Shown here one piece after another: positions 43,973-55,799 of a stretch of 64,000 nucleotides of DNA; the stretch's first letter is position 1; every line of letters begins with the position of its first letter. The stretch spans positions 17,123,691 through 17,187,690 of the forward strand of contig OZ023185.1 in the NCBI GenBank assembly GCA_963995505.1. Reading direction: 5' to 3'. The translations under genes and the position numbers were made by a program. The notes under the pieces are model-generated. The model made no database searches. It was given only the letters and a program-made list of their open reading frames with translations, and was not told the DNA's origin. Source of the stretch: Hypericum androsaemum. Its lineage: Eukaryota; Streptophyta; Magnoliopsida; Malpighiales; Hypericaceae.

Positions 43973-46900
43973 AGGTGAACATCCTTGTTTGGGAAAAATG
44001 GAATTAATTTTTTTTGCTCGAGTTGGAGATTGTTAAGATCTGATCCTGGTTTAAGGAATTAATTTAGTTTCGTTGAGTTCATCCTCGATCCGTTTGAATA
44101 TGTGTAATTGCAGTAATCCAAGATAGTATGATAATGGCCGTTTTCTTCTCATCCCTTGGCCTTTGCGCAACTGCAATTGGAGAGCCGGAGAAGTTGTTCG
44201 TTGAAATGTCTATATCCAATCTGAAATTTTAAGATAACGAGTTAGCAAATTTTTTTACGATGATGGACAAAACCCAACAATTCAACTGTAATATCCTCAA
44301 AAAAAGTTCGTGGAGACAAAGTTTTGCATATTTTGATTTTGTCACAGAATCACAGTGGCAAGATCAATTCAGTCCAGTATAATATTATAATCCCGATATT
44401 TTAACTCGTAAAATAATAAATGAACGAATTTTTCACGACTAACCATCCACTAATAATCTCAACAAGTATTGTTGTTTTTCACTTTTTTGGTAGGTAAACT
44501 AGTAGTTTTTACGCAATTTGAAAACATAAATTTTGAAGCGAGAGTTTATTTTTTAAATAATTTTCTCCATACCCTAAGATCGCACCATTTCAAGTTGCAC
44601 TCTTATTTAATGGTTTTTTAAAGATAATTTTTACACCAATAATTAGTTAATTACGACCGGTTTGAACTCTACTCTTCTGTCAAATCCTACTGTGAATTGC
44701 ATTACGCATTTTTATTTAATAGTTTTATATCCAAATTTTTCGAAATAAGAGTTTGTCCAACTAATATATAACTTGGATTCAAACCTTATAAACATATAAA
44801 TATTATTTAAAAAATTAACCTTAAAGTAAGACATAATATTCGATTCTAAATATAAGCGGAATGATGAATACACATTGTGCTTGTGCGTGTAACGGGGTAC
44901 AACCGAAACGCATATGTTTTATTAAAGTGCGAAAAGAAAGATAGTTCTGATTCATACCTAAATTTGATGAATCTTGTTCGTCTAATCTTTTGTTTTTAGC
45001 GATGACAGGATCTCAAACCCGATAGCCGATCCGTTTGCTTAAAGATGCGACATCTAATTCCCAAGGCAGAATGCATTAGCTTATGGTGCTATTTGCCGAC
45101 CAGAAATTTTCTCCACAAGATACTAAAATAGACTTTTCCAAAAAAAAATTTGATGGAAATAATGAAGTAGGTTCAAACATCGTGATAGATGCGTGCACCA
45201 AAATCTTAGTGGACATTGTAAAAAGATTATCTTCACGTTGCTGGAATTTGTCGAATTCACTAGTAAGGCCCTTGCTATTTCAAAACTCTTCTTTTCGTCC
45301 TTCAGGTTTCGTAAAATAGAACTCCCAAGTCCCTGGCTTCTGTACCGAAAAATAACTCCGGTTAGGAGGCAATCTGAAATGACCAAATTTTTGTATACAA
45401 AAATTTTATGACTTGCCACGTCATCAATTTTAAAAATTGATGATTTTGAAAATATACAAAAATTTGGCACCATTTTAAAATTTTATGACTTGCCACATCA
45501 TCAATTGCATAGATAAAAAAGGATGAGATGGCACGCCATATAGATCGTAAATATGACATGGCAAATTCAGATGGCTGGGCAATTGCCCTGGATCTGCCCG
45601 GGAAAAAAATGTGTAAACCGCAGGTACTCAATTTCCAATTTAAAACCACACGGTCTTAATTCTAAAAGTCTGAAACTACAAGGTACTAAATAGGACTTTT
45701 CCCTAAAAACTTATAAAGAAAATAAAGAGAGGCTTTTCGTAGTGGGGCTTGACTTCATTCTCCGATACATGGACTTGACTTCCATTTTCTTGTCAACCAA
45801 TATTAATACTGGCTACCAAGGACTAAGACAATTGCAATAACTACATATATAGTTGCGTCTAACATTCTTCTGACCACTATTTAACATATTATGAAGGACT
45901 AAATTCAAGTTGTATATAATTTTTGAATGATAAAAAAATTCTTCTAACAAATATTTAACATATTAACATCATTGATTTCAATATTCAAATTCAAAAACTC
46001 GATGCGAGTTAATAGTGGTAAATAAAGGGAATTTGCATATAATAACAAATGGCACCATGGGTCCCGATTTGCACTAATCATCGTCATGGCGCCTATTTCT
46101 ATCGTCCACATGATAATTGATAAATACATGATTGTTGATAATATAGACAAATGAAATCGAAATGATTTTTTTTATTGAAATATATTACTAAAAGCTACTT
46201 TACTTTTTGATACCCATTTTAGAGATTGCTTCCTTTCGCAAATCGATGGACACCAGCCAGCCGGATCATGTAGTTAATCATCTTGCTTTGTGCATCGCTG
46301 GAAATGACTACAATTAATAAGGCGTTAGTGGATTTATTTCTAGTGATTAGATTAACTAGTAAAATAATTATTTTAACTTAACCAAAAAATTTTAAATTTG
46401 AATCTTTGGAAAGTCGACAGTGCTAAATACTTGTAGGAGAAATTTGTGATCATTTAAAATCATATCCAACTCGAAACTAAATTAATAAGTTAAATTTGTG
46501 TAATGAATGGAGAAATGCGTCCCCACTATACACACACATCTATATAGAAGGTTGGTTGTTCCATTCTAATTGAAGCAGAAATGCCAGCGAATTTTGTGAC
46601 ATAGAAGAATCATGACAAGCATGAAAATAATTATTTATATAGATATGCAAGAGAATACCGCATTGTTCCGATATTGAATGATTTATTTTACGCCAAATTT
46701 ATATAGAATTATACCTAATTTGATTTTAATTACAATAATTTAGAATGTGTAGAAAAAAATATTTTCAGCTGAAACGTTTTCCAATAGATTCAATGGAATT
46801 TAATAAACATGGTTATTTGTACTAATTTTGAAAACAAGAAGCGGAACATAAATGTAATTGATCGAGCTCAGAAATTATTTCCGTGCCTCAACACTTCCAT

Positions 46901-47118
46901 AAGAAACTATTGCATGAAATTGGTCATATTCAGTTCGGAATGACATCTAATGGCATGCGTCAGTAGGTTTGTACCCTCTAATTAAACTTATCGGACTAAA
47001 ATTTTAGACTTTGATTTCGTCAACGTGCCATGGCACGGAGGTCATGCGAACAACAATACATCACATGTTTAATTCGTTCTAATATCATGTCAGAATCTTA
47101 CTTATCAAAAAGATCATG

Positions 47119-47520
47119 TTTGAGACTTGAGAACTGGCATGGGAGTGTAGTTATCGGCAGGTGATGGTAGAGGCCGAGTCCTCCCTAGCTCTCCTCTGTG
47201 TCGGGCGCGATGTTAGGCAGGAGCACCCACAGGCCAACCTAATTAGACGAGCACGTGGTTTGATTGACCGAGATTGGGTGATACAGATATAACATACCTT
47301 TAGAGAGGGAAATCGTGTGCCTGACTCGCTCTCTAAGTATGCTTTGACCATTGGTTTTGAGTTGGTGTCTTACGATACACCTTTTGATTTCTGCATTGAT
47401 GTATATTTGGATGATATGAAGGGGGTTAGTCTACCTCGATGTACACACACTATCTTTTCAGCACGTGAGTAATAAAGATTAGTAGGCACTCTACCCTCGA
47501 TTTCTAAAAATTAAAAAAAC
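47119..47520 (+). mobile_element. LINE fragment with RNase H domain remnant
   Basis: The plus strand reads, with one in-frame stop near 47290, VMVEAESSLALL, NLIRRARGLIDRDWVIQI and HTFREGNRVPDSLSKYAL, the C-terminal RNase H-like domain of plant non-LTR retrotransposons (RVT_3 type), then a short 3' tail ending in A-rich sequence. The insertion is absent from unit A (42690-42700). The flanks AAAAAGATCATGTT and AAAAAACCATATT look like a decayed TSD. It is 5'-truncated, as usual for LINEs. Confidence 0.75.
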
Positions 47521-48053
47521 CATATTAGAATCTTCAATACTTCATATCTAAAACAAAACTTTTATAATCTATCACTACATATTGGTCGAAGGATTCTTCA
47601 AAACAAAAATGGTCGCTCCTTATTAGAGACCCGAAATTGTATATGGGAAGCTTCGGGGCATAATTAGGCCACTTTTGTCGACATGTTGGCCTTACATGGA
47701 CCCACAAGCGATAGAGACTGAAACATCAACTAGAACATATTTGAACGATTCCTGTACAAGTTATTGAAGAGCAACCATATAAAATAATATTATTCATTGT
47801 TTTAGTTTAATCTCTCATATTTATGTTGTACTCATGGTGTATTTTTTTTTCAAGGGAATACAATTTTTTAAGTAGTAATGAAAAAAATTGTTCTTAAAAT
47901 TTGTATCTACCTTTATAGTCATATCTAATTTTAAAATGAAATAATCTGCACAGATTCTTATATGCCATTTATATATAGACCATAAATATATAAAAGTAAC
48001 ATGCCATATATTTATACCATAAATATATAAACAATAACAAGATTATTGGCATT

Positions 48054-48094
<41 letters not shown>
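48054..48094. repeat. (TA)n microsatellite in unit B
   Basis: A run of about 20 TA units. The equivalent place in unit A (about 43500) has only a short CA/TA stretch. Confidence 0.9.
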
Positions 48095-48099
<5 letters not shown>

Positions 48100-48252
48100 T
48101 CACACCATAAATATACATAGATAGCATTAGCCAGAGAAAGCACCAAACCAGTTACCAAACAACAGTTCAACATATTGTTCAAAGCTTCACATCTTCCACC
48201 TTTTGTCCCTCCGTCTCAGCCACGATCCGAACACTTCACGAACGTGAAAATT

Positions 48253-48549
48253 ATGCAGACTTTGCGCGGGACGATCGAGAACATGAGAAAAGGCAGCAGA
48301 GTGGCCGATGAGAGCGTGCTTGGAGATCATCAAGGTGAGCAACCAATTGTTGTGCGTACTACCAGAAGACGTCCATGGGAGAGGCTCGCCGCCGTCTTGA
48401 GCGCCGCCCTGTTGCCGTTTTCGAGGATCCCTTGCTTCTCGCAGCCCCACGGCAACGGGGTCGACGGCCTTTGGCTGTCCGCCGGCGAGTTGAACGAGGC
48501 TAATCATCTGGCTGTAAATGATAGTATGAGGTATGCAATATTCTTGTAG
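48253..48549 (+). CDS. Small 98-aa protein of unknown function, copy B
   Basis: Tandem duplicate of the gene at 43676-43972. Over 297 coding bases I count four differences, three of them changing a residue (Q9E, S14G, C50S). The leader over about 110 bp is also very similar, while the outer flanks have many indels. Both copies keep start, stop and frame, so both may be expressed. No domain recognised. Confidence 0.7.
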   Translation: MQTLRGTIENMRKGSRVADESVLGDHQGEQPIVVRTTRRRPWERLAAVLSAALLPFSRIPCFSQPHGNGVDGLWLSAGELNEANHLAVNDSMRYAIFL

Positions 48550-50648
48550 AGAAATGAACGTCCTTGTTGGGGAAAAATGGAATTAATTTTTTTTTCTCGA
48601 GTTGGATATTGTTTTTTAAATAAAATTTTTGGAATTTGAATCTAATATCTTCATCAAACTTTTTTATGCATTATGTTATTAGACCAAATGTCACGGGACT
48701 CGTGATGGAGATTGTTAGGATCTGATGCTGGTTTAAGGAATTAATTTAGTTTCGTTGAGTTCATCCTCGATCCGTTTGATTATGTGTAGTTGCGGTCAAG
48801 CAAGATAGTATGATAGTGGTGGCAGAGATGTTCCGCTTTCATCCGTTTTCTTCTCATCCGTTTGTTTTTGCGCAACTGCAATTGGCGACATAGGAAAGAC
48901 CCCTCGTTCCAAATCTCATTATCCAATCCGAAATATTAAAATAATGAGTTAGTGAAAAATTTTACGACTATGGAAAAAAGCCAACAATTCAATCGTAATC
49001 TCTTCAAATAAGATTTGTTGAGATAAAATTTGCATAGTTTTGATTTTGCCATGGAATCGTAATCACAAAATTAACTCAATTTTTGGATCTTCTGACTCAA
49101 AAATGTAAAATAATAAATCGACGAATTTTTCACGACTAACCATCCAATAATAATATCAACAAGTATTGTTGTTTTTTCACTTTTTTAGTAGGTAAACTAG
49201 TATTGTTGTTGCGCTTGTGAAACCAGAGTTGATTTTTTTAACAAATTATTTTTCTCCTTACCCTAAGCTCGCACTATTTTAAGTTGCACACTTATTTAAT
49301 GATTTTATACAAAGCTAATTTTTTACATTAATAATTAGTTAATTTTAAAATATTTTTTGAACACTAAATTTCTGTCAAATCCTTCTACGCCTTGCACCAT
49401 TAGCACAAATTTCTTTTAACACTCACTCTTATTTTTATGGTTTTATCTCTTTCTTTTCCAAAATAAAAATTTGTCTAAGTAGTATGCGACTTAAATTTAT
49501 TTAATAAAGTATTTGAGTCCACTATTATAAAAGTTACTCCTAAAATAAACCCGATAATATTCATCTATAAATATCGACCCAATGTTCAATGCACATTGTG
49601 CTTGTGCATGTACCGGGGTACAACCGAAACGCATATTTGTTCTTAAAGTTCGAAAAGAAAGATAGTTCTGATTCCATACCTAAATTTGATGAATCTTGTT
49701 CGACTAATCTTTTGTTTTTAGCGATGACAGGATCTCAATCCCGATAGTCGATCCATTTGCTTAAAGAAGCGACATCTAATTCCCTAGGCAGAATGCATTA
49801 GGTTATGGTGCTATTTGCCGGCAAGAATTTTTTGCAGAATTTAATTAACTAATTCAAATTTTAGATTTTAGATTACAAAGAGCGATAACGTTTTGTATAC
49901 AAAATTTTAATATAATAGACATCCTAGTGTTCGAATTTGAATCATCTTTCAGCTAGAACAATTAGTCGCTAATTAGTTCAGAGATGATCTTGTGTTGTAT
50001 TTTTTAGTTTTGTGGTGCAAGTTTGAGTGAATTATTGTTATCGAGTGATTTGAGATTAAGTTCTATGTGTATAAACCATCTCCGAGTGTTGGATTTTGGA
50101 TATTATCTCAATATATCACCTAGCGTGCGTACATCTTGGATTCACTCGGCACTCTCCTTACTTTGTCGGAGACTCAAATTTATGTAAGTCGACGACACTT
50201 GGTGAGTAGCATAACAACATATGCTAACTTATTTTTTAGGAATCGATAGATTAGTTCTTACCACTTGTAAAAATAGAAAAACTTTATTTCAGAGAACACC
50301 CATCATCGTAAAAACAACGTAAGTCTGCCCCATCATCGTCATCACCAAGTATTAATTTCCGGTTCGAACAATCTTCAGTCTTGCTTATTCAAGGAACAAC
50401 CTGAGATCGAGCAGCTACTAGAAAGAAAGAAAGGCAAGTTGACGTGTATGGGTTCACTTCCATAGCAAGTGCGACATTGCAAATGAGTACTAAAACTAGC
50501 AAATAATATTCTGCAATGTCCATGGGTCCCAAAATTCTAAAGGGAAATAATAGCGTCCTTTTTTACAAGTAAAATTGTAATAGCGTCCTGAAAGTGGTGG
50601 CCCCAATTTTGTCCGAATGAACAAATCGTTGTTCTTATCTTAGACGTA

Positions 50649-51708
50649 TTTTTTGTAAGTGGTTGACCTAGTAGTCTTGCATTAGATAATAGGGTTGGAA
50701 TACAAAGTGGAGTTTAATAATTCAATTACAATACAAGATATTTATGCATAGACCACGAAAAAAAAGAAATAGATACCAAGTGACATAAACCTTAAAAAAA
50801 TGACATAGGTGATGAATCTCTCAACTTAGTAGCTTGGTCTTACAGTAATGGAGTATGCGATAGTATCTTTCGTATAATCTAACAAACAAAGAAACGTTGT
50901 AATTATAAAAGGTGATCATCTTCCATGGATTATAGCTAAAAAGTTGCAAACAAAGTTGCTTCTCAACAACCAAATATTTATAGACAACAAATCATACCTC
51001 GTTTTCTAAAAATTGGTAAGTCAATTTCTACCTTTTATAAAAATAACAAATTTATTTGAAAGTAAAACAAAACTCAATGAAATCTATATCTTAAGATTTA
51101 AGTTAACTCGCCTAAATTTTTACATACCAAAAAAAATGTAAAAGTTGCTTGCCAACGTAACTAGCAGCTGGCTCCTCTCTCTCTTTCCATTATCTCATAA
51201 ATCTCGATCAATTCAAGCCCTAGTGGAAAGTTAAAGGCTCAGTCTCCAATAACAACCATAAAGCGAAGCCCAACGAAACGATGCAAGTGCCTTTTAGAAG
51301 TCTTTTCTCACCCTTCTAGTGCTTTAATGAACGCGGTTTTGAAAGTGCGTAAACGTTGTCTCTTCTCCTCCACAAATATAATATTCTCTTCTCTTCTTCT
51401 TATTGGCTCTTCTTAGTATCCAATAATTACGAGTGAAATAAAGTATATTATCACGAAATTATGGAAGTAATGGAATTCCGATGGCGACCGAAGTGAAACT
51501 CCGCGACATCAACATAAAGATTGGGATCAGAACCCATGAAATTAACCCCACGTTAACTTTTCGGAAAAAAAAATCACTTCAATACTATGTAATTTCATGC
51601 ATTTTTTATATAGTATCGTGTAATTTGGCAGAAATTTTCTAAAGTTATACTTTTTGTAACTAATTTCTCTCTTTTTTTTGATAAAATGGTGAGTGTACAG
51701 CACGTAAC
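50649..51708. other. Intergenic, AT-rich
   Basis: No supported gene. GTAACTAATTTCTCTCTT at 51656-51673 recurs just after the following LTR at 52385-52402. Confidence 0.4.
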
Positions 51709-52384
51709 TGTTGGGAAAAGACGAAGTGGACCCAAGCAATACACCCACGAAACAAACCACGAACACAACGAGAAAGAACGATAAAAGCACGAGGACAAGA
51801 ACACAAGATTTGGTTACCTGGTTCAACACGAAGGTCTACGTCCGGGGGCGTCCAATCCAGACGAGATTTCACTATCTTTGCTCTTTCGTGTTTCACTCAC
51901 ACTTACAAGCAAAGGCCACACTTTGGCCTCTCCACTCTCTTTGGAAGCTCTTTCTCTTGAGCAACTATTTCACTAGAGTTCTACACATTCAAATGTGGTT
52001 TACAATGGGTATTTATAGTGGCACAAACCCTACAAGGGTTATTGGGTCAGGAAGGGCAAACTTGTCCACCAAAATAACACATTCCCTAGGTTATTGGCGG
52101 ACTCCATACTCTTGGCGCTCGCCAAAGGAAGCTACTGCCTCTCAGCTTCTATGGGCATGGCGCCCTCCAAGCCTATGGAGCACTCCAGCTCCTCTCTTCA
52201 GCAGGGGTGTTGGCGCCCTCTAGGTCCGCTCCAACTTCTTCGTTTCACTTCATTTCGCTCCGCCACTTGACCCGATCGATTCCCCGAGTGTTTTCGGGCT
52301 CCGAACCCAATCCGATCAACTCCTGAACCATCTTCAAAAGGTTCATCACTGAGCCAATCGCATCCTCAGACTCCGTACCCAATA
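51709..52384. mobile_element. Solo LTR, 676 bp, with perfect 5-bp TSD
   Basis: Begins TGTTGGGAAAAG and ends GTACCCAATA (the terminal CA is changed to TA), flanked by GTAAC on both sides (51704-51708, 52385-52389). TATTTATAG at about 52009 is a possible TATA box. The 170-codon frame inside is a chance frame. The family was not identified, and it is not obviously related to 37994-38819. Confidence 0.85.
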
Positions 52385-52484
52385 GTAACTAATTTCTCTC
52401 TTAGGTAACACTGAAATAACTAACTTTTTGTCCTTATAAATATTTTCTTGCGAAGCAATCAAACGTATAATCCCGGGCCGATCA

Positions 52485-53891
52485 TGGGCTTTTTTTTCAT
52501 TTTGTGGGCCTAAGACGCCGATATGTTAATGGGCCTGACCCACAATCATTGAGGCCCAAGAAGCAGCACCCTTCCCATTTCTTCAGGAGCAAGTAACGCA
52601 TAATTGATAATTCCAGGTGACCAATTTCTCAACAAGAAAGCGGCAAAAGCCATCAAGGCGCGGGGGAGGTCCCGATGGTGACTACCAAGAAGCAGATTGG
52701 AGAATCCCTTTGCAGGTTTCGAGCTTTTTTAAGCCATTATAGGGTTGGGGCATTTCGTCGAACACGTGGTCTGGATGAGTAAAAAAAGCCTGGGAAGTGG
52801 AATTGATTGATTGTAGATTGGGTTTGCTAGTGTTGGAAATAGGATCTATTTTGATTCTGGTCTTGGATTTACTTGTTAGATTATTGAGGAGTTTTAAAGA
52901 TGGATAAACGTTGATGTGCTTGTTGGCTAATAATAGAAATTTGCGATTTTACATGTGACTCCTGTGTGCAATTGAGTATTTTTCGGATGGCATTCGGGCG
53001 AATTTCTATTCGCATGGCGCGATTATGTTACTGTCGTACAGAGTCTCGATGCTTGGCAACTTTTGATGCAGCTGATATCTGATGGGAACTTGAATTTTAG
53101 GAGAAGTAACTAATGCATTCTGTTTCGATTTTTCGGCATTCCGTTACATTCTAATCAAAGCTGCTTCGTCTTTTCCCTTTGCGGTAGAAAATTTGTCCTT
53201 TATGTTAAGGTTATGAATGCTCTACCTACCTGTGGAAGGAACGGGTAAGTCCATCCTCCAACTAGTTTCAAGGGTGTATTAGCTGCTGATTTCGATGTAA
53301 ACCAGTGGGTTTCACTAATCAGTGGTCTCAATCCTTCAGCGCTGTGCAAACGCTTTTCATTAAGAGGGGTTAGCTGGTATTTGGAAGTCAGCAGTGTCGA
53401 GCAAGAAGCACGTGGTAATTCAGTAACTGAATTTGTCACTTTTCCCTTATTTTTCTGCTGTGATCTGCAGTTCAGATTCTTGCCTTAAATGATTCTGTTG
53501 CAAAACTCAAGGCCGTTGCACACGTGTGATTGTTCACTCTCAGCATGGTGTATATGTTGCGCTTGCGTGAGCTTCATGCGTTATCAGGTGAGAACAATTG
53601 GAGGACCAGCTGCTGAACTTTAAAACCAATTGATAGCCAGATGGATGATATGCATGAGGCGCTCTTTAATATTTACTATTAATCAGATAACGCCATTAGT
53701 GACGTTAATTGTTTTACGTTACTTGATTTCTCCTTCTCAGTCCTTTGATTCTATAAATGCATCTAGTCTGAATTAGGCCATTCAGTGTCACAAATATAAC
53801 CATTTCAGTGTACCAGGCCTAACCCTTTAGCCTTGTTGTTCGACCGAGAAATTGTGCCACCCTTCCATTTCTTGGAAGATCTCTTACCAAA
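52485..53891 (+). promoter_or_regulatory. Promoter and long leader region of F-box gene 4
   Basis: Several GGGCC/GGCCC boxes at 52503-52556 (GTGGGCC, ATGGGCC, GAGGCCC) resemble site II elements of plant housekeeping promoters. A probable leader exon ends CTTTGCAG|GTTTCG near 52714 and contains a short upstream frame beginning ATGGTGACTACC. An acceptor-like GTGATCTGCAG lies at about 53470. No other gene fits in the remaining DNA, so one or more 5'-UTR introns are likely. Confidence 0.45.
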
Positions 53892-55184
53892 ATGGAACAG
53901 CCATCAGATCTTCATTGGCTAGCTTTGTTAGAAAAGACACTTTCGAATAAGCTACCAAATGATGTTGTCCTTGAAATTCTTCTGAGATTACCTGTTAAGT
54001 CTATCCTCAGGTTCAAATGTGTTTCCAAGCTCTGGTGCTCTTTGTTCAGCCACCCCAATTTTGTCAGGACTCATCTTAAGGAGGCGATCTCAGGAACCCA
54101 TTATCTCCTTTTCAGACACATGGTCCTGGAGGAGAAAGAAGTTAACGTCTGGCGAGTTCATCAAGGAGCCAGTAGTAATGGCTCAGATATCATGAACCCT
54201 GCTGAAGCTCAAGAGGTTGATCCAGACCCTTCAACCCATAGGTTGGTCTATCAAGGTAAGCTTTGGAATGAATGGGAAAGATTCTCCTTGAGAAGTAGGG
54301 AGAACGTTGAAGAGCTAAGAATGCTTCAAGTTCCTACTCCTAGTTCGACAAGTTATTACACACTAGTAGGCTGCTTCAATGGACTGGTATGTATCAATGA
54401 ATCTAATTTCAGCGATACATATCATACCTTGAACATGTCCTTTTGGAACCCTGCTACTAGAGAATTAAGGTCTCTACCTAGATACTTTACCCGGACTCGG
54501 AGACTCTCAGGCTCACTCCTGGTAGTAGGCATTGGTTTTGGCCATGAACCTATCACCAATGACTATAAAGTTGCCAGGTTCATCTACTTCAACCGCAGCA
54601 AAACGTATGAAGCTGAGACTTACTCACTACGCAGGAACTGCTGGAAAAGAATCAGTGCAGAGAACATCTACGGTTGCTACTTCCCTCAGCATGTGCCTCA
54701 GGCAACTACAAATGGAGCTTTGCACTGGATGGTGTACAGGGATAGAAATTATGTTAATGATTCCGAGTTTATTATTGCTTTTCGTCTTGATGAGGAGACG
54801 CTAAGCAAGATCCCATTACCTACCATCAACCCCGAGGACCGAGTGTCTCATATCTGCAAAAGGGTATCGGTTTTCAAGAACCAGCTTGCTTTGTTCACCC
54901 ACTTCCCTCTTGCACCAGATAAGAAATTCAATATATGGGTTATGAAGGAGTATGGTAATGTGCGGTCCTGGACTAGACTCCGTGCTGTCCGACAGGAAGA
55001 GTTCATGGTACCGTTGCACTTTGTTGGTAACAGCCTTGTGATAATGAAGAGAAAGAAGGATGGAGAGATGGTCCTAGGTGATTCAGAGTTCAAGCGAATC
55101 AGGGATCTTAACGTGTCCAGTTGGTGTCGTGTAGCCGATTACGTTGAGAGTCTGGTTTCGCCTAAACCTGGAAGGCGAGGGTGA
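53892..55184 (+). CDS. F-box protein, FBA-type, different subfamily (member 4)
   Basis: Single coding exon, 430 residues, with ATG at 53892. The F-box at about 17-62 (LPNDVVLEILLRLPVKSILRFKCVSKLWCSLFSHPNFV) is of the common LPxxxxxEILxRLPVKSLxRFKCVSK type. The F-box-associated region has MSFWNPATRELRSLPR, VGIGFGHEPITNDYKVARF, AETYSLRRNCWKRI, ATTNGALHWMVYR and IIAFRLDEETLSKIPLP. It would act as substrate adaptor of an SCF ubiquitin ligase; the target is unknown. It differs clearly from members 1-3 (other F-box core, an inserted charged segment near residues 75-130) and so was not made by the same local duplication. Confidence 0.9.
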   Translation: MEQPSDLHWLALLEKTLSNKLPNDVVLEILLRLPVKSILRFKCVSKLWCSLFSHPNFVRTHLKEAISGTHYLLFRHMVLEEKEVNVWRVHQGASSNGSDIMNPAEAQEVDPDPSTHRLVYQGKLWNEWERFSLRSRENVEELRMLQVPTPSSTSYYTLVGCFNGLVCINESNFSDTYHTLNMSFWNPATRELRSLPRYFTRTRRLSGSLLVVGIGFGHEPITNDYKVARFIYFNRSKTYEAETYSLRRNCWKRISAENIYGCYFPQHVPQATTNGALHWMVYRDRNYVNDSEFIIAFRLDEETLSKIPLPTINPEDRVSHICKRVSVFKNQLALFTHFPLAPDKKFNIWVMKEYGNVRSWTRLRAVRQEEFMVPLHFVGNSLVIMKRKKDGEMVLGDSEFKRIRDLNVSSWCRVADYVESLVSPKPGRRG

Positions 55185-55480
55185 GAGACAGCTGACCATA
55201 TGGATCCATTCTGCAAGCTTGTTAGCTGGAAATGCTTCCTTTCTGTTCCTACTAGTTTCCTTGTTTGATTAAACTTCGTCGTCGTCGTCATTGTTGTTAT
55301 CTTCGTCATTGTGCATGTTTGTTCATTTCCTTCTCTGTTCCTCATGTTGAGCACCTTTGGTTGCTTCTGGACTAGAGCTATATATAGGATTATCTTTTAT
55401 GCACGTTTTGTGCCTAACCCAGTCTGCAACTTCAAACTTAGCAAATTCAAACTTAATATCTTACTCGAGTGAATACATGC

Positions 55481-55663
55481 CTATTGTCGCTTGGAGCAAT
55501 TCTCGTTGATATTAAACGGTCGAAACTTTACGTGGCTGTCATCGGTCTTCCGGTCGACCTTCGCTACATTTAGTTTCACATCAAATGATGCAGCTTTAGC
55601 TAAGATCACAGAATGCAACAAGAACAAAAGACATGCAACTAGGGGAACCAATTTAATCACCAT
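55481..55663 (-). pseudogene. 5' relic of a polygalacturonase-like gene
   Basis: A 60-codon frame starts with a clear signal peptide (MVIKLVPLVACLLFLLHSVILAKA) and then ASFDVKLNVAKVDRKTDDS, which fits the N-terminal pattern FDVxxxxAKxDGKTDDS of plant pectin-degrading polygalacturonases (GH28). After that the frame loses resemblance and stops; no catalytic part (NTD, DD, GHG, RIK) follows downstream. A TATAAA on the minus strand at 55784-55789 is in a promoter-like position. Alternatively it is a small secreted peptide gene. Confidence 0.4.
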
Positions 55664-55799
55664 CTGAATTCTTCTCCCTTTTCTGTATTATAATTTGGTT
55701 CTTTTGTTCCTTCTGAGGAAGCTTGTTTGGGTTTAACCTGCTAAATGGTTAGTATTAAGATAAACAAACCCAAGAGGGTTTTCTTTATAGCGTGATTAA

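Larger units (their letters stand above)
40078..45110. repeat. Tandem segmental duplication, unit A
   Basis: Collinear with unit B (45180-50648): shared blocks include 41190-41330 with 45725-45860, 41417-41640 with 46003-46220, 42550-42960 with 46980-47770, 43560-44170 with 48130-48900 and 44850-45090 with 49570-49830. Large indels separate the blocks. The Y part is missing at its right end. Confidence 0.85.
45180..50648. repeat. Tandem segmental duplication, unit B
   Basis: Collinear with unit A for the middle part and, beyond it, with part Y of unit 0 (49905-50648). It lacks part X. Unit B-specific insertions are about 45220-45708 and the LINE fragment at 47119-47520. Confidence 0.85.

Noticed and set aside
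45220..45708. Unit B-specific insert suspected as a MITE
   Set aside because: Clear absence in unit A, but terminal inverted repeats and TSD could not be shown.
51711..52223. 170-codon plus-strand frame
   Set aside because: Lies completely inside a solo LTR.
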